From: DATAQC01 sp046263055
GTDB taxonomy: Bacteria; Actinomycetota; Acidimicrobiia; Acidimicrobiales; AC-14
DNA: 6,064 nucleotides
Direction of reading: 5' to 3'
Assembly (NCBI GenBank): GCA_046263055.1
Contig: JBHELO010000155.1
Span: 1 to 6,064, forward strand
Under the pieces are notes generated by a model. That model was not told the DNA's origin. It saw nothing but the letters and a program-made list of their open reading frames with translations, and ran no database searches. Below are positions 1 to 5,910 of this stretch, piece by piece. Position 1 is the first letter of the stretch. Each line of letters begins with the position of its first letter. The position numbers were made by a program, and so were the translations under genes.

Positions 1-141
1 GCCGTCGGCATCTACGCGGTGGCCCTGGCCGCCCAGGTCGTGCTGTGGGCCGTCTGGCAGAAGCGCGGCCGCCGGGTCGAGGCGGCGGGCGGCGGCGAGG
101 TCACCTCCCTGTTCGGCCGTCCCCTCGTCAAGCGGGCCTGA
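1..141 (+). CDS. C-terminal end of an unidentified membrane protein (5' truncated)
   Basis: The first reading frame is open from the window edge to a TGA at 139-141, giving the last 46 residues of a protein whose start lies outside. Residues 1-20 of the visible part (AVGIYAVALAAQVVLWAVWQ) look like a transmembrane helix. They are followed by a basic stretch (KRGRR) and a Gly-rich tail ending in SLFGRPLVKRA, which by the positive-inside rule should be cytoplasmic. The 16-bp gap to the ferredoxin gene, same strand, suggests co-transcription. Nothing in this fragment identifies a family. From context it may belong to the same respiratory cluster, but that is only inference. Codon use looks like that of the neighbours, so I am fairly sure it is coding and unsure of its role. 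Confidence 0.7.
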   Translation, partial: AVGIYAVALAAQVVLWAVWQKRGRRVEAAGGGEVTSLFGRPLVKRA

Positions 142-157
142 GGGAAAGGAGCTCGCC

Positions 158-571
158 ATGGCCAAGAACGACGCCAACCCCCCCATGCCCTCCTTCACCG
201 GGGACTACGTCCTCCAGGAGGTCGGCACCGACTACCTGTCCAAGGCGGTCAAGCCCAAGCAGTTCCTCCACATCGACCAGTCCGAATGCATCATGTGCGA
301 GGGCTGCGTCGACATCTGCCCGTGGAAGTGCATCCACATGCTCTCCACCGACACCATCGCCGACTCGGTGGGGGCCGACCAGCCGGGCGAGGACCCAGAC
401 GACCACGTGGTCTTCATCGTCGACGAGGATGTCTGCACCCGCTGCGGCCTCTGCGTGGACCGCTGCCCGACCGGCGTCATCGTCATGGGCAAGGCGGGAG
501 TGGCGGCCAAGGACGGGGACCCCCACGGCCGTGACGAGAAGCACGGCTACGCCTACGGGATGCGCTTCTAG
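158..571 (+). CDS. 2x[4Fe-4S] ferredoxin-type protein
   Basis: This 137-residue soluble protein should carry two [4Fe-4S] clusters and transfer electrons at low potential in the cytoplasm. Two classical motifs are visible: C44-IM-C47-EG-C50-VDI-C54-P and C93-TR-C96-GL-C99-VDR-C103-P. In this family the fourth cysteine of each motif usually ligates the other cluster. The motifs are separated by about 38 residues, many acidic, which is longer than in small clostridial ferredoxins. There is no signal peptide or membrane segment. The ATG at 158 is preceded by a strong Shine-Dalgarno AAAGGAG (145-151) six bases upstream. The gene ends 26 bp before the cytochrome b gene, which suggests a role as donor or acceptor for the adjacent complex. 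The partner is not shown by the sequence. It could also be an electron-carrying subunit of the truncated upstream enzyme. Confidence 0.93.
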   Translation: MAKNDANPPMPSFTGDYVLQEVGTDYLSKAVKPKQFLHIDQSECIMCEGCVDICPWKCIHMLSTDTIADSVGADQPGEDPDDHVVFIVDEDVCTRCGLCVDRCPTGVIVMGKAGVAAKDGDPHGRDEKHGYAYGMRF

Positions 572-582
572 ATGATGTGCGC

Positions 583-589
583 AGGGGGG
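583..589 (+). promoter_or_regulatory. Shine-Dalgarno that decides the start of the cytochrome b gene
   Basis: The run AGGGGGG lies eight bases before the GTG at 598. The frame is open further up to a GTG at 577, but that codon has no comparable element before it. I therefore place the start at 598; an ATG at 610 is a weaker alternative. The gap also contains ATGATG at 572-577, which opens only a seven-codon frame ending in TGA at 593-595. Confidence 0.6.
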
Positions 590-597
590 CGCTGACC

Positions 598-1407
598 GTG
601 GCCCGACGGATGAACGGGAACGGCAACGGGAACGGCGCGGGGAACGGCCACAAGCGCCCGGGTGAGCGCCTGGCAGCGGTGGGCGACAAGATGCGCAGCT
701 CCCAGGCGTGGACGTCGATCTTCCGGCCGGGCTCCATCTTCCGCAAGGGCTACACCGACAGCCCGAGGAACCGGTCCTACGTCATCATGAACAGCCTGCT
801 GTACCACCTTCACCCGGTGAAGGTGAAGCGGCACGCGGTGAAGGTCAGCTACACGCTGTGCCTGGGCGGGCTGTCGTTCTTCCTGTTCATCATCCTCACG
901 GTGACGGGCATCTTCCTGATGTTCTTCTACCGGCCCACATCGGCGCAGGCCTGGAACGACCTCCAGACCCTCGAGACGTCGGTCACCTTCGGCCTCCTGG
1001 TACGAAACATGCACAGATGGGCAGCCCACCTCATGGTGCTGTCCGTCTTCCTGCACATGTCCCGGGTCTTCTACCACGGGGCCTACAAGCCCCCACGGGA
1101 GTTCAACTGGGTCATCGGCGTGGTCCTGCTCACCCTGACCCTGCTGCTCTCGTTCACCGGCTACCTGCTGCCCTGGGACCAGCTGGCCCTGTGGGCGGTC
1201 ACCGTCGGCACCAACATGATGGGGTATACGCCGGTCTTCGGGTCGCAGATCCGGTTCGTGCTCCTGGGAGGCGTGGAGATCGGTACCGACACCCTGTTGC
1301 GGTGGTACGTGCTCCATGTGCTGATGTTGCCGTTCGTCATCGTCATCTTCATGGCCATCCACTTCTGGAGAGTCCGCAAGGACGGCGGCCTCTCGGGGCC
1401 CCTGTAG
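598..1407 (+). CDS. qcrB: Cytochrome b N-terminal (b6-like) subunit of the quinol:cytochrome c reductase
   Basis: The 269-residue product is the four-helix, diheme part of cytochrome b, which moves electrons across the membrane between the quinol-oxidising (Qo) and quinone-reducing (Qi) sites. The four haem ligands are visible as H139 and H153 (HRWAAH...FLH, 14 apart) and H240 and H255 (15 apart). The helix D pair with 14 residues between is the b6 spacing; mitochondrial-type cytochrome b has 13. C88 in CLGG, followed 23 residues later by the end of YRPT, matches the cytochrome b6 cysteine that binds haem ci. LPWDQ and the end RKDGGLSGPL also match b6. The roughly 80-residue N-terminal part before CLGG is longer than in b6 and starts with an Asn-Gly repeat. 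The gene ends in two in-frame stops, TAG and TGA (1405-1410). The C-terminal half of cytochrome b is the next gene. The symbol follows actinobacterial usage; petB or qcrB-N would be equally defensible. Confidence 0.93.
   Translation: MARRMNGNGNGNGAGNGHKRPGERLAAVGDKMRSSQAWTSIFRPGSIFRKGYTDSPRNRSYVIMNSLLYHLHPVKVKRHAVKVSYTLCLGGLSFFLFIILTVTGIFLMFFYRPTSAQAWNDLQTLETSVTFGLLVRNMHRWAAHLMVLSVFLHMSRVFYHGAYKPPREFNWVIGVVLLTLTLLLSFTGYLLPWDQLALWAVTVGTNMMGYTPVFGSQIRFVLLGGVEIGTDTLLRWYVLHVLMLPFVIVIFMAIHFWRVRKDGGLSGPL
613..648 (+). repeat. Short in-gene repeat encoding Asn-Gly
   Basis: The 12-base unit AACGGGAACGGC occurs twice in tandem (613-624 and 625-636), then after GCGGGG the half unit AACGGC appears again (643-648). 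It encodes the low-complexity tail NGNGNGNGAGNG at the cytoplasmic N-terminus of the cytochrome b subunit. Such a tract is prone to slippage, so its length may vary between strains; in steps of six or twelve bases the frame is kept. Confidence 0.8.
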
Positions 1408-1420
1408 TGAGGGAGGCGAC

Positions 1421-2179
1421 GTGACCGAGGTCCCCGAACACCTCCTGCGCCGCTCCCGCGAGCGCCGGGCCGCCCTGGGCCTGTCGGTGCCCGGCGAGCC
1501 CGACGCCGGTGGCGGCGCGCCGGCGCCGGCCACCCCTCCTGCCGGCGACGCCGACAAGATCCCCGCCCACCTCCTCGCCCGCAGCCAGGCCGCCACCGCC
1601 GCCGGTGGCGCCTCGCCCGGCCCCGCCACTGCGACGGCGACGGCGGTGGCAACTGCCCCGCCGCCCGTGGCCAAGGGGCCGGAGGGCCACACCCAGCGCC
1701 TGCTCACGGTGGTCAAGGCGGGGTCCATCCAAGACGTCCGGGCCACGCCCACGGACAAGGTCCACGTCTGGCCCCACCTGCTCATCGGCGAGTTCGTGGC
1801 CTGCATGGCGATGAGCGCGTTCCTGCTGATCTTCTCCTCGCTGGTCAACGCCCCGCTGCTGGCGTCGGCCAACTACAACTTCACGCCCAACCCCTCCAAG
1901 GCGCCGTGGTACTTCCTCGGGCTGCAGGAGCTCCTGACCATGTTCCACCCGATGATCGCGGGGGTCACCATCCCCGGCATCGGGATCTTCGGGCTCATGT
2001 TGGCGCCCTACACGGACCGCAACCCGTCCAACAAGCCCGAGGACCGCAAGTTCGCCATCGCCCTGTTCACCATGTTCTTCATGTTCTGGGCTGTCCTCGT
2101 CATCATCGGGTGCTTCTTCCGGGGCCCCGGCTTCAACTTCACGTTCCCCTGGCGGGACGGCGTGTTCTTCGATCTCTAG
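1421..2179 (+). CDS. Cytochrome b C-terminal (subunit IV-like) subunit
   Basis: The 252-residue product supplies helices E to G of a split cytochrome b and part of the Qo site. Three hydrophobic segments are visible, near residues 117-141, 174-195 and 210-233. The sequence NPSKAPWYF (157-165) aligns with the Qo signature PEWY as A161-P162-W163-Y164, so the usual glutamate is replaced by proline. E170 in GLQELL is a nearby carboxylate. The first 95 or so residues are a disordered-looking Ala/Pro/Gly tail that subunit IV lacks. It contains two copies of a short motif, VPEHLLRRS (4-12) and IPAHLLARS (47-55). The GTG start at 1421 has GGGAGG (1411-1416) four bases upstream. The gene lies 13 bp after the b6-like gene and the two products should assemble as one cytochrome b. 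Family assignment is firm; the role of the tail is unknown. Confidence 0.9.
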   Translation: MTEVPEHLLRRSRERRAALGLSVPGEPDAGGGAPAPATPPAGDADKIPAHLLARSQAATAAGGASPGPATATATAVATAPPPVAKGPEGHTQRLLTVVKAGSIQDVRATPTDKVHVWPHLLIGEFVACMAMSAFLLIFSSLVNAPLLASANYNFTPNPSKAPWYFLGLQELLTMFHPMIAGVTIPGIGIFGLMLAPYTDRNPSNKPEDRKFAIALFTMFFMFWAVLVIIGCFFRGPGFNFTFPWRDGVFFDL

Positions 2180-2195
2180 GAGCCTCGCGACCGTC

Positions 2196-3077
2196 ATGGA
2201 CTCCACCGTCATCTTCCTGATCACCGTCATCGGCCTGGTGGTGGCCGCCTCCGTGTTCTTCCTGGCCACCGCCCGCCGGCGGGACGAGCAGCAGGCCCTC
2301 ACCGGCGGTCCCGAGGCGGTCGAGCGGGAACCCGCCCGGGTGGGCACCGCCCTGGCCACCACCACCGCCGGCGCCCCGGCCCGCACCGGGCGGGAGATCG
2401 AGCGGGCGGTGACCCTCGAGCGCCAGCGCCGGAGCGACACCCCCGACGTCGCCGCCCCGCCGCCGCCGCCCGCCCTGCCCCCCGACGAGGAGACCCTCGG
2501 CGTCACCCGCCGCCAGGTCCTCAACCGGGGGATCATCACCGCCTTCGGCCTCACCCTCGCCGCCTTCGGGGGGGCCTCAGTGGCCTTCCTGTGGCCCAGC
2601 CTCTCGGGCGGGTTCGGCTCCAAGATCCGGGCCGGCAAGCTCGACGACATCCTCAAGCAGATCGACGACAAGAAGGAGCCCTTCTACCTGGCCAGCGGGC
2701 GGTTCTACATCAACCCGTACCCGAAGGAGGCGGTGGTCAAGGCGAAGAGCGTGCAGGCCTACTCGGCCGTGCTGGAGGGCTACAACGACGGCGTCGTCGC
2801 CCTCTACCAGAAGTGCGTGCACCTCGGCTGCCGGGTGCCGTGGTGCAAGACGTCGCAGTGGTTCGAGTGCCCCTGCCACGGCTCCCAGTACAACCGGGTG
2901 GGCGAGAAGAAGGGCGGCCCCGCTCCCCGGGGCCTGGACCGGTTCGCAGTGTCGGTGGAGGGGGGGCAGGTCACGGTGGACACCAAGCAGGTGATCCAGG
3001 GCCCGCCGATCGGTACCAACACCACCGGCCAGGAGGCCGAGGGCCCGCACTGCGTCGGGGGCAGCGCCGAGAAGTGA
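2196..3077 (+). CDS. qcrA: Rieske [2Fe-2S] iron-sulfur subunit of the cytochrome bc complex
   Basis: This 293-residue protein takes the first electron from quinol at the Qo site and hands it to cytochrome c. The Rieske boxes are C207-V-H209-LG-C212 and C225-P-C227-H228-GS: C207, H209, C225 and H228 bind the cluster, and C212-C227 should form the family disulfide. Two further cysteines, C217 and C286, are outside the canonical set. The N-terminus has a membrane helix (4-26) followed by RRR, then a Pro/Ala-rich linker (about 30-100), then T104-RRQVLN and a second helix (about 112-133). The arginine pair just before helix 2 resembles the Tat motif of streptomycete QcrA, where the last helix is Tat-inserted. 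That family has three helices and here I see two. The ATG at 2196 has AGGAG (2178-2182) upstream at a long spacing of 13. The stop overlaps the next start. Confidence 0.93.
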   Translation: MDSTVIFLITVIGLVVAASVFFLATARRRDEQQALTGGPEAVEREPARVGTALATTTAGAPARTGREIERAVTLERQRRSDTPDVAAPPPPPALPPDEETLGVTRRQVLNRGIITAFGLTLAAFGGASVAFLWPSLSGGFGSKIRAGKLDDILKQIDDKKEPFYLASGRFYINPYPKEAVVKAKSVQAYSAVLEGYNDGVVALYQKCVHLGCRVPWCKTSQWFECPCHGSQYNRVGEKKGGPAPRGLDRFAVSVEGGQVTVDTKQVIQGPPIGTNTTGQEAEGPHCVGGSAEK

Positions 3078-4081
3078 ACCTCCTCCTCGCAGCCACATCC
3101 GAGCAGCGGCGGATCGGCACGTGGGTCGTGCTGGTCATGCTCGCGGGCTGGGTCCTCTACATCATCGTCTCCACCCGCCGGACCTATGTGCCCGGCGAGG
3201 AGCTGGAGGTCGCGCCCAACCGCAAGCAGTACTTGGACGACGAGGGCATGGAGGGCCCCCGCCTCACCCGCTACCTGTGGTGGGCCTTCGGCACCTTGGT
3301 GGTGGTGTCCATCGGCTTGCCCGTGTACTGGCTGCGGGAGCCGTTCCGCCAGCGGGGCCCCGGCCTCGAGCGGGGGGTCAAGTACTTCGACGAGGAGGCG
3401 GTGCTGCGGGGCAAGCGGGCCTTCCAGGCCACCCCTGGCGATCCGCCCACGCCGCGCGAGCCGCACTACGGCTGCGAGACCTGCCACGGCGTCAACGGCG
3501 TGGGCGGCGTGGCCTCCTACACCATCTCCGACCCCGCCCATCCCGACGCTCCCGCCCGCCAGGTCCGGTGGGCGGCCCCCGCCCTCAACACCGTCATGCT
3601 CCGGTACCGGCCCGAGGAGGTCCTCTTCATCCTCACCTACGGCCGGGCCGGTACCCCGATGCCGGCGTGGGGCGTGACGGGCGGGGGGGCACTCAACGAC
3701 CAGCAGCTCTCCGACCTCATCGCCTACCTTCAGAGCATCCAGCTCGACCCCAACAAGGTGAAGGCCGACGCCGTGGCCACCTACGGCACCGACGGAGCCA
3801 AGCTGTTCGACGCCAACTGCGCCCGTTGCCACACCATCGGGTGGTCCTACGGTGAGCCCGGCGTGACGGGCGGTGGGGCCTTCGGGCCGGCCATCAACAA
3901 CGGCAGCACGCTGCGCCAGTTCCCCACGCCCGCCCTCCAGATCGACTGGGTGGCCAAGACGGCCGAGGTCGGCAAGCAGTACGGGGTGCGGGGCATCAGC
4001 AAGGGCGTCATGCCCCACTTCGAGAACATGCTCACGCCCGAGCAGATCTCGGCCATCGTCGACTATGAACGGACGCTGTGA
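3074..4081 (+). CDS. qcrC: Membrane-anchored diheme cytochrome c of the bc complex
   Basis: The 335-residue product should accept electrons from the Rieske protein and pass them to the terminal oxidase on the outer face of the membrane. Two c-type haem sites are visible: C134-ET-C137-H138 and C249-AR-C252-H253. Likely axial methionines are M196 (GTPMPAW) and M313 (GVMPHF). Two N-terminal helices (about 14-33 and 68-87) flank a cytoplasmic loop of about 35 residues. Mycobacterial QcrC instead has its anchor at the C-terminus, so the symbol is given by role rather than architecture. The frame is open far upstream inside the Rieske gene, but the GTG at 3074 overlaps the Rieske TGA as GTGA and precedes the first helix, which points to translational coupling. 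The motif GVTGGGA occurs once in each haem domain. The gene ends overlapping the next start. Confidence 0.9.
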   Translation: MNLLLAATSEQRRIGTWVVLVMLAGWVLYIIVSTRRTYVPGEELEVAPNRKQYLDDEGMEGPRLTRYLWWAFGTLVVVSIGLPVYWLREPFRQRGPGLERGVKYFDEEAVLRGKRAFQATPGDPPTPREPHYGCETCHGVNGVGGVASYTISDPAHPDAPARQVRWAAPALNTVMLRYRPEEVLFILTYGRAGTPMPAWGVTGGGALNDQQLSDLIAYLQSIQLDPNKVKADAVATYGTDGAKLFDANCARCHTIGWSYGEPGVTGGGAFGPAINNGSTLRQFPTPALQIDWVAKTAEVGKQYGVRGISKGVMPHFENMLTPEQISAIVDYERTL

Positions 4082-4842
4082 TGCACTCCCTCGGCCTCCT
4101 CGGCGCCCTGGCGTGGGAACCCCAGATCAAGGGCGCCCTGTACGTGGCCATCGCGGTGGTGATTCTCCCCGGCTCGGGGTTCCTGCTGCTCTCCACCAAC
4201 ATGGGCAGCCGCCTGGGCTTCCTTCTGGCCGCCGCCGGCTTCTTCGGGTGGATGTTCACACTGGGCGCCGTGTGGTGGGCCTACGGCACCGGCCCGATGG
4301 GCCTGGCCCCCACCTGGAAGGGCGTGGAGACGGTGGTGGGCGACGTCGCCCAGTCGTCGCGGCAGGCCGCCGCCGCCCGGTACCCCGCAGGCTGGACGAA
4401 GCTCGACATCGCCGCCCCCGAGGCGGCCGACGCCCAGGCCGTGGTTGACGCCCGCATCGTGGGCACCAAGTCCCTCTTCAAGAGCTCGTCCAACTTCTTG
4501 GTGGTGGGCGCGGCCGAGAAGGGTGGCGACACCTACGGTCCCTTCCACCTCCTCAACATGCGGCCGTTCAACGTCTTCCACTCGCCGCACTACCTGGTGA
4601 TCACCGTGCAGGCGGTGCTCGTCCAGCCCACGCCCCCCGGCGGGGCCCCGCCCAAGCCCACCGTGGATCCCAGCGCCACTCCGGTGTCGGTGCTCATGGT
4701 GCGCGACCTCGGCAACGTGCGCGAGCACCCGGCCGTCGTGTGCATCTCCTGCGGGCTGCTGTTCGGGATCATCTGCTACCGGCTGCACATCCGCGACAGG
4801 GAGGCCATGGCCCAACGGGCGGGCGCCGGCGTCGGTTCCTGA
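4081..4842 (+). CDS. Unrecognised three-helix membrane protein, probable accessory subunit of the bc complex
   Basis: I do not recognise a family for this 253-residue protein. It has two N-terminal helices (about 17-38 and 46-67), a region of about 145 residues between, and a third helix near 217-233 followed by the basic tail YRLHIRDRE. The middle region contains an Ala-rich stretch, the segment FKSSSNFLVVGA, the segment YGPFHLLNMRPFNVFHSPHY and a Pro-rich piece (183-200). The last helix starts with CISC (C221, C224) and also holds C232. No haem c motif, Rieske box or nucleotide-binding motif is visible. The ATG at 4081 shares one base with the cytochrome c stop (TGATG); a GTG at 4078 in the same frame is the alternative and would add one residue. 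Being coupled to the cytochrome c gene and preceding nuoA suggests a structural or assembly role in the respiratory complex. That is inference. Confidence 0.85.
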   Translation: MHSLGLLGALAWEPQIKGALYVAIAVVILPGSGFLLLSTNMGSRLGFLLAAAGFFGWMFTLGAVWWAYGTGPMGLAPTWKGVETVVGDVAQSSRQAAAARYPAGWTKLDIAAPEAADAQAVVDARIVGTKSLFKSSSNFLVVGAAEKGGDTYGPFHLLNMRPFNVFHSPHYLVITVQAVLVQPTPPGGAPPKPTVDPSATPVSVLMVRDLGNVREHPAVVCISCGLLFGIICYRLHIRDREAMAQRAGAGVGS

Positions 4843-4872
4843 ACCTCCGACGCGGTGGCCGGGTAAGCTCCG

Positions 4873-5370
4873 GTGGACCGCATGGCCCAGTACCTCCCGC
4901 TCCTGGTGTTGCTGATCCTGGCCACCCTGTTCGCAGGGCTTTCGTTCGCCGCGTCGGGCATCCTCGGCCAGCGCAAACGGCCCACGGCGGCCAAGGTCGC
5001 CCCCTACGAGTGCGGCATCGTGCCCGACCGGGAGCCGGCCCAGCGCTTCCCGGTGCGGTTCTACCTGGTGGCGATGATCTTCATCATCTTCGACATCGAG
5101 ATCATCTTCTTGTACCCGTGGGCCATCGTCTACCGCCAGCTCGGCGCCTTCGGCCTGTGGGAGATCCTGGCCTTCGCGGCCGCCGTGTTCCTGTCGTTCG
5201 TGTACCTGCTGGGTCGGGGGGCCCTGGACTGGGGGCCGACCAACCGGGCCCGGCCGCTGGACACCGGCGTCGGCGCCCGGGACCCCGGGCGCTCCACCGA
5301 GTCCACCGTCCGTAGGGTGGGCGACGTCGGCCGGCTGCCGGCCGAACCGGTGGGCGGGGGGAGGCGCTGA
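4873..5370 (+). CDS. nuoA: NADH-quinone oxidoreductase subunit A
   Basis: NuoA is a small membrane subunit of complex I beside the quinone channel. The 165-residue product shows the family signatures: three helices (about 7-30, 62-83 and 92-113), the YECG loop (45-48) with the conserved cysteine C47, and FDIEIIFLYPWA (73-84) with acidic residues D74 and E76 inside helix 2. After W120 it continues for about 45 polar, Arg/Gly-rich residues that most NuoA proteins lack. The start is uncertain: GTG at 4873 has only GGG nine bases upstream, while ATG at 4882 (MAQYLPLL) has GGTGG five bases upstream and resembles typical NuoA N-termini. The gene follows the unknown membrane protein by 30 bp and its TGA shares one base with the ATG of nuoB. 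This is strong evidence for complex I genes continuing to the right. Confidence 0.95.
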   Translation: MDRMAQYLPLLVLLILATLFAGLSFAASGILGQRKRPTAAKVAPYECGIVPDREPAQRFPVRFYLVAMIFIIFDIEIIFLYPWAIVYRQLGAFGLWEILAFAAAVFLSFVYLLGRGALDWGPTNRARPLDTGVGARDPGRSTESTVRRVGDVGRLPAEPVGGGRR

Positions 5371-5909
5371 TGGGCCTGGCCGACCTCAACCACAACTTCC
5401 TGACCGGCAACATCGAGGAGCTGGTGAAGTGGGCCCGGCGCAACAGCGTGTGGCCGGCCACCTTCGGGCTGGCCTGCTGTGCCATCGAGATGATGGCCAC
5501 CGGGGCCGCCCACTTCGACCTGGCCCGGTTCGGCATGGAGGTGTTCCGGGCCTCGCCCCGCCAGGCCGACCTCATGATCGTGGCCGGGCGGGTGTCCCAG
5601 AAGATGGCCCCCGTGCTCCGCCAGGTCTACGACCAGATGATGGAGCCCAAGTGGGTCATCTCGATGGGCGTGTGTGCGTCCAGCGGCGGCATGTTCAACA
5701 ACTACGCCATCGTCCAGGGCGTCGACCAGGTCGTCCCGGTCGACGTGTACACCCCGGGGTGCCCGCCCGGGCCAGAGACGCTCATGCACTCCATCCTGAC
5801 CCTGCACGAGCTCATCCGGACCGGGGAGATCACCCGCCGGCGGGCCGAGACGGGCGGAGGGGCGGGCGTGCGCCCCGAACGCCCCGTCGCCGTCGCCACC
5901 CCCCGGTGA
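5370..5909 (+). CDS. nuoB: NADH-quinone oxidoreductase subunit B (cluster N2 subunit)
   Basis: NuoB is a peripheral-arm subunit of complex I and carries the terminal [4Fe-4S] cluster N2, which reduces quinone. The four ligands are visible: C36 and C37 (GLACCAIEMM), C102 (GVCASSGG) and C131 (TPGCPPGPE). Their spacing (65 and 29 residues) is identical to E. coli NuoB. The 179-residue length is slightly short, since little precedes the first helix-like segment. The tail after about residue 155 is Arg/Gly/Pro-rich and probably flexible. The ATG at 5370 overlaps the nuoA stop and has GGGGAGG (5358-5364) five bases upstream. The stop codon TGA (5907-5909) already lies inside the first unit of the 32-bp repeat array, so the array begins exactly at the gene end. 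The next gene in the usual order, nuoC, is not present in the window. Confidence 0.97.
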   Translation: MGLADLNHNFLTGNIEELVKWARRNSVWPATFGLACCAIEMMATGAAHFDLARFGMEVFRASPRQADLMIVAGRVSQKMAPVLRQVYDQMMEPKWVISMGVCASSGGMFNNYAIVQGVDQVVPVDVYTPGCPPGPETLMHSILTLHELIRTGEITRRRAETGGGAGVRPERPVAVATPR

Positions 5910-5910
5910 G

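Noticed and set aside
572..595. Seven-codon frame MMCAGGR between the ferredoxin and cytochrome b genes, as a leader peptide
   Set aside because: It has no convincing ribosome site and no regulatory codon run, and frames this short arise by chance.
568..1872. Long minus-strand open frame of 434 codons across the cytochrome b genes
   Set aside because: It is the antisense shadow of two well-supported genes. Its product is low-complexity and shows no family motifs, and long antisense frames are expected at this GC content.
1349..2671. Minus-strand open frame of 440 codons across the cytochrome b C-terminal and Rieske genes
   Set aside because: It overlaps genes with clear motifs and its translation is an Arg/Gly/Ala-rich composition typical of shadow frames.
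2591..3073. Upstream extension of the cytochrome c frame into the Rieske gene
   Set aside because: It would overlap the Rieske domain in another frame, and its translation is Arg/Pro/Gly-rich shadow sequence. The GTGA overlap at 3074 gives a natural start just before the first membrane helix.
2804..4018. Minus-strand open frame of 404 codons opposite cytochrome c
   Set aside because: The opposite strand encodes both CxxCH sites, and this frame has no recognisable domain.
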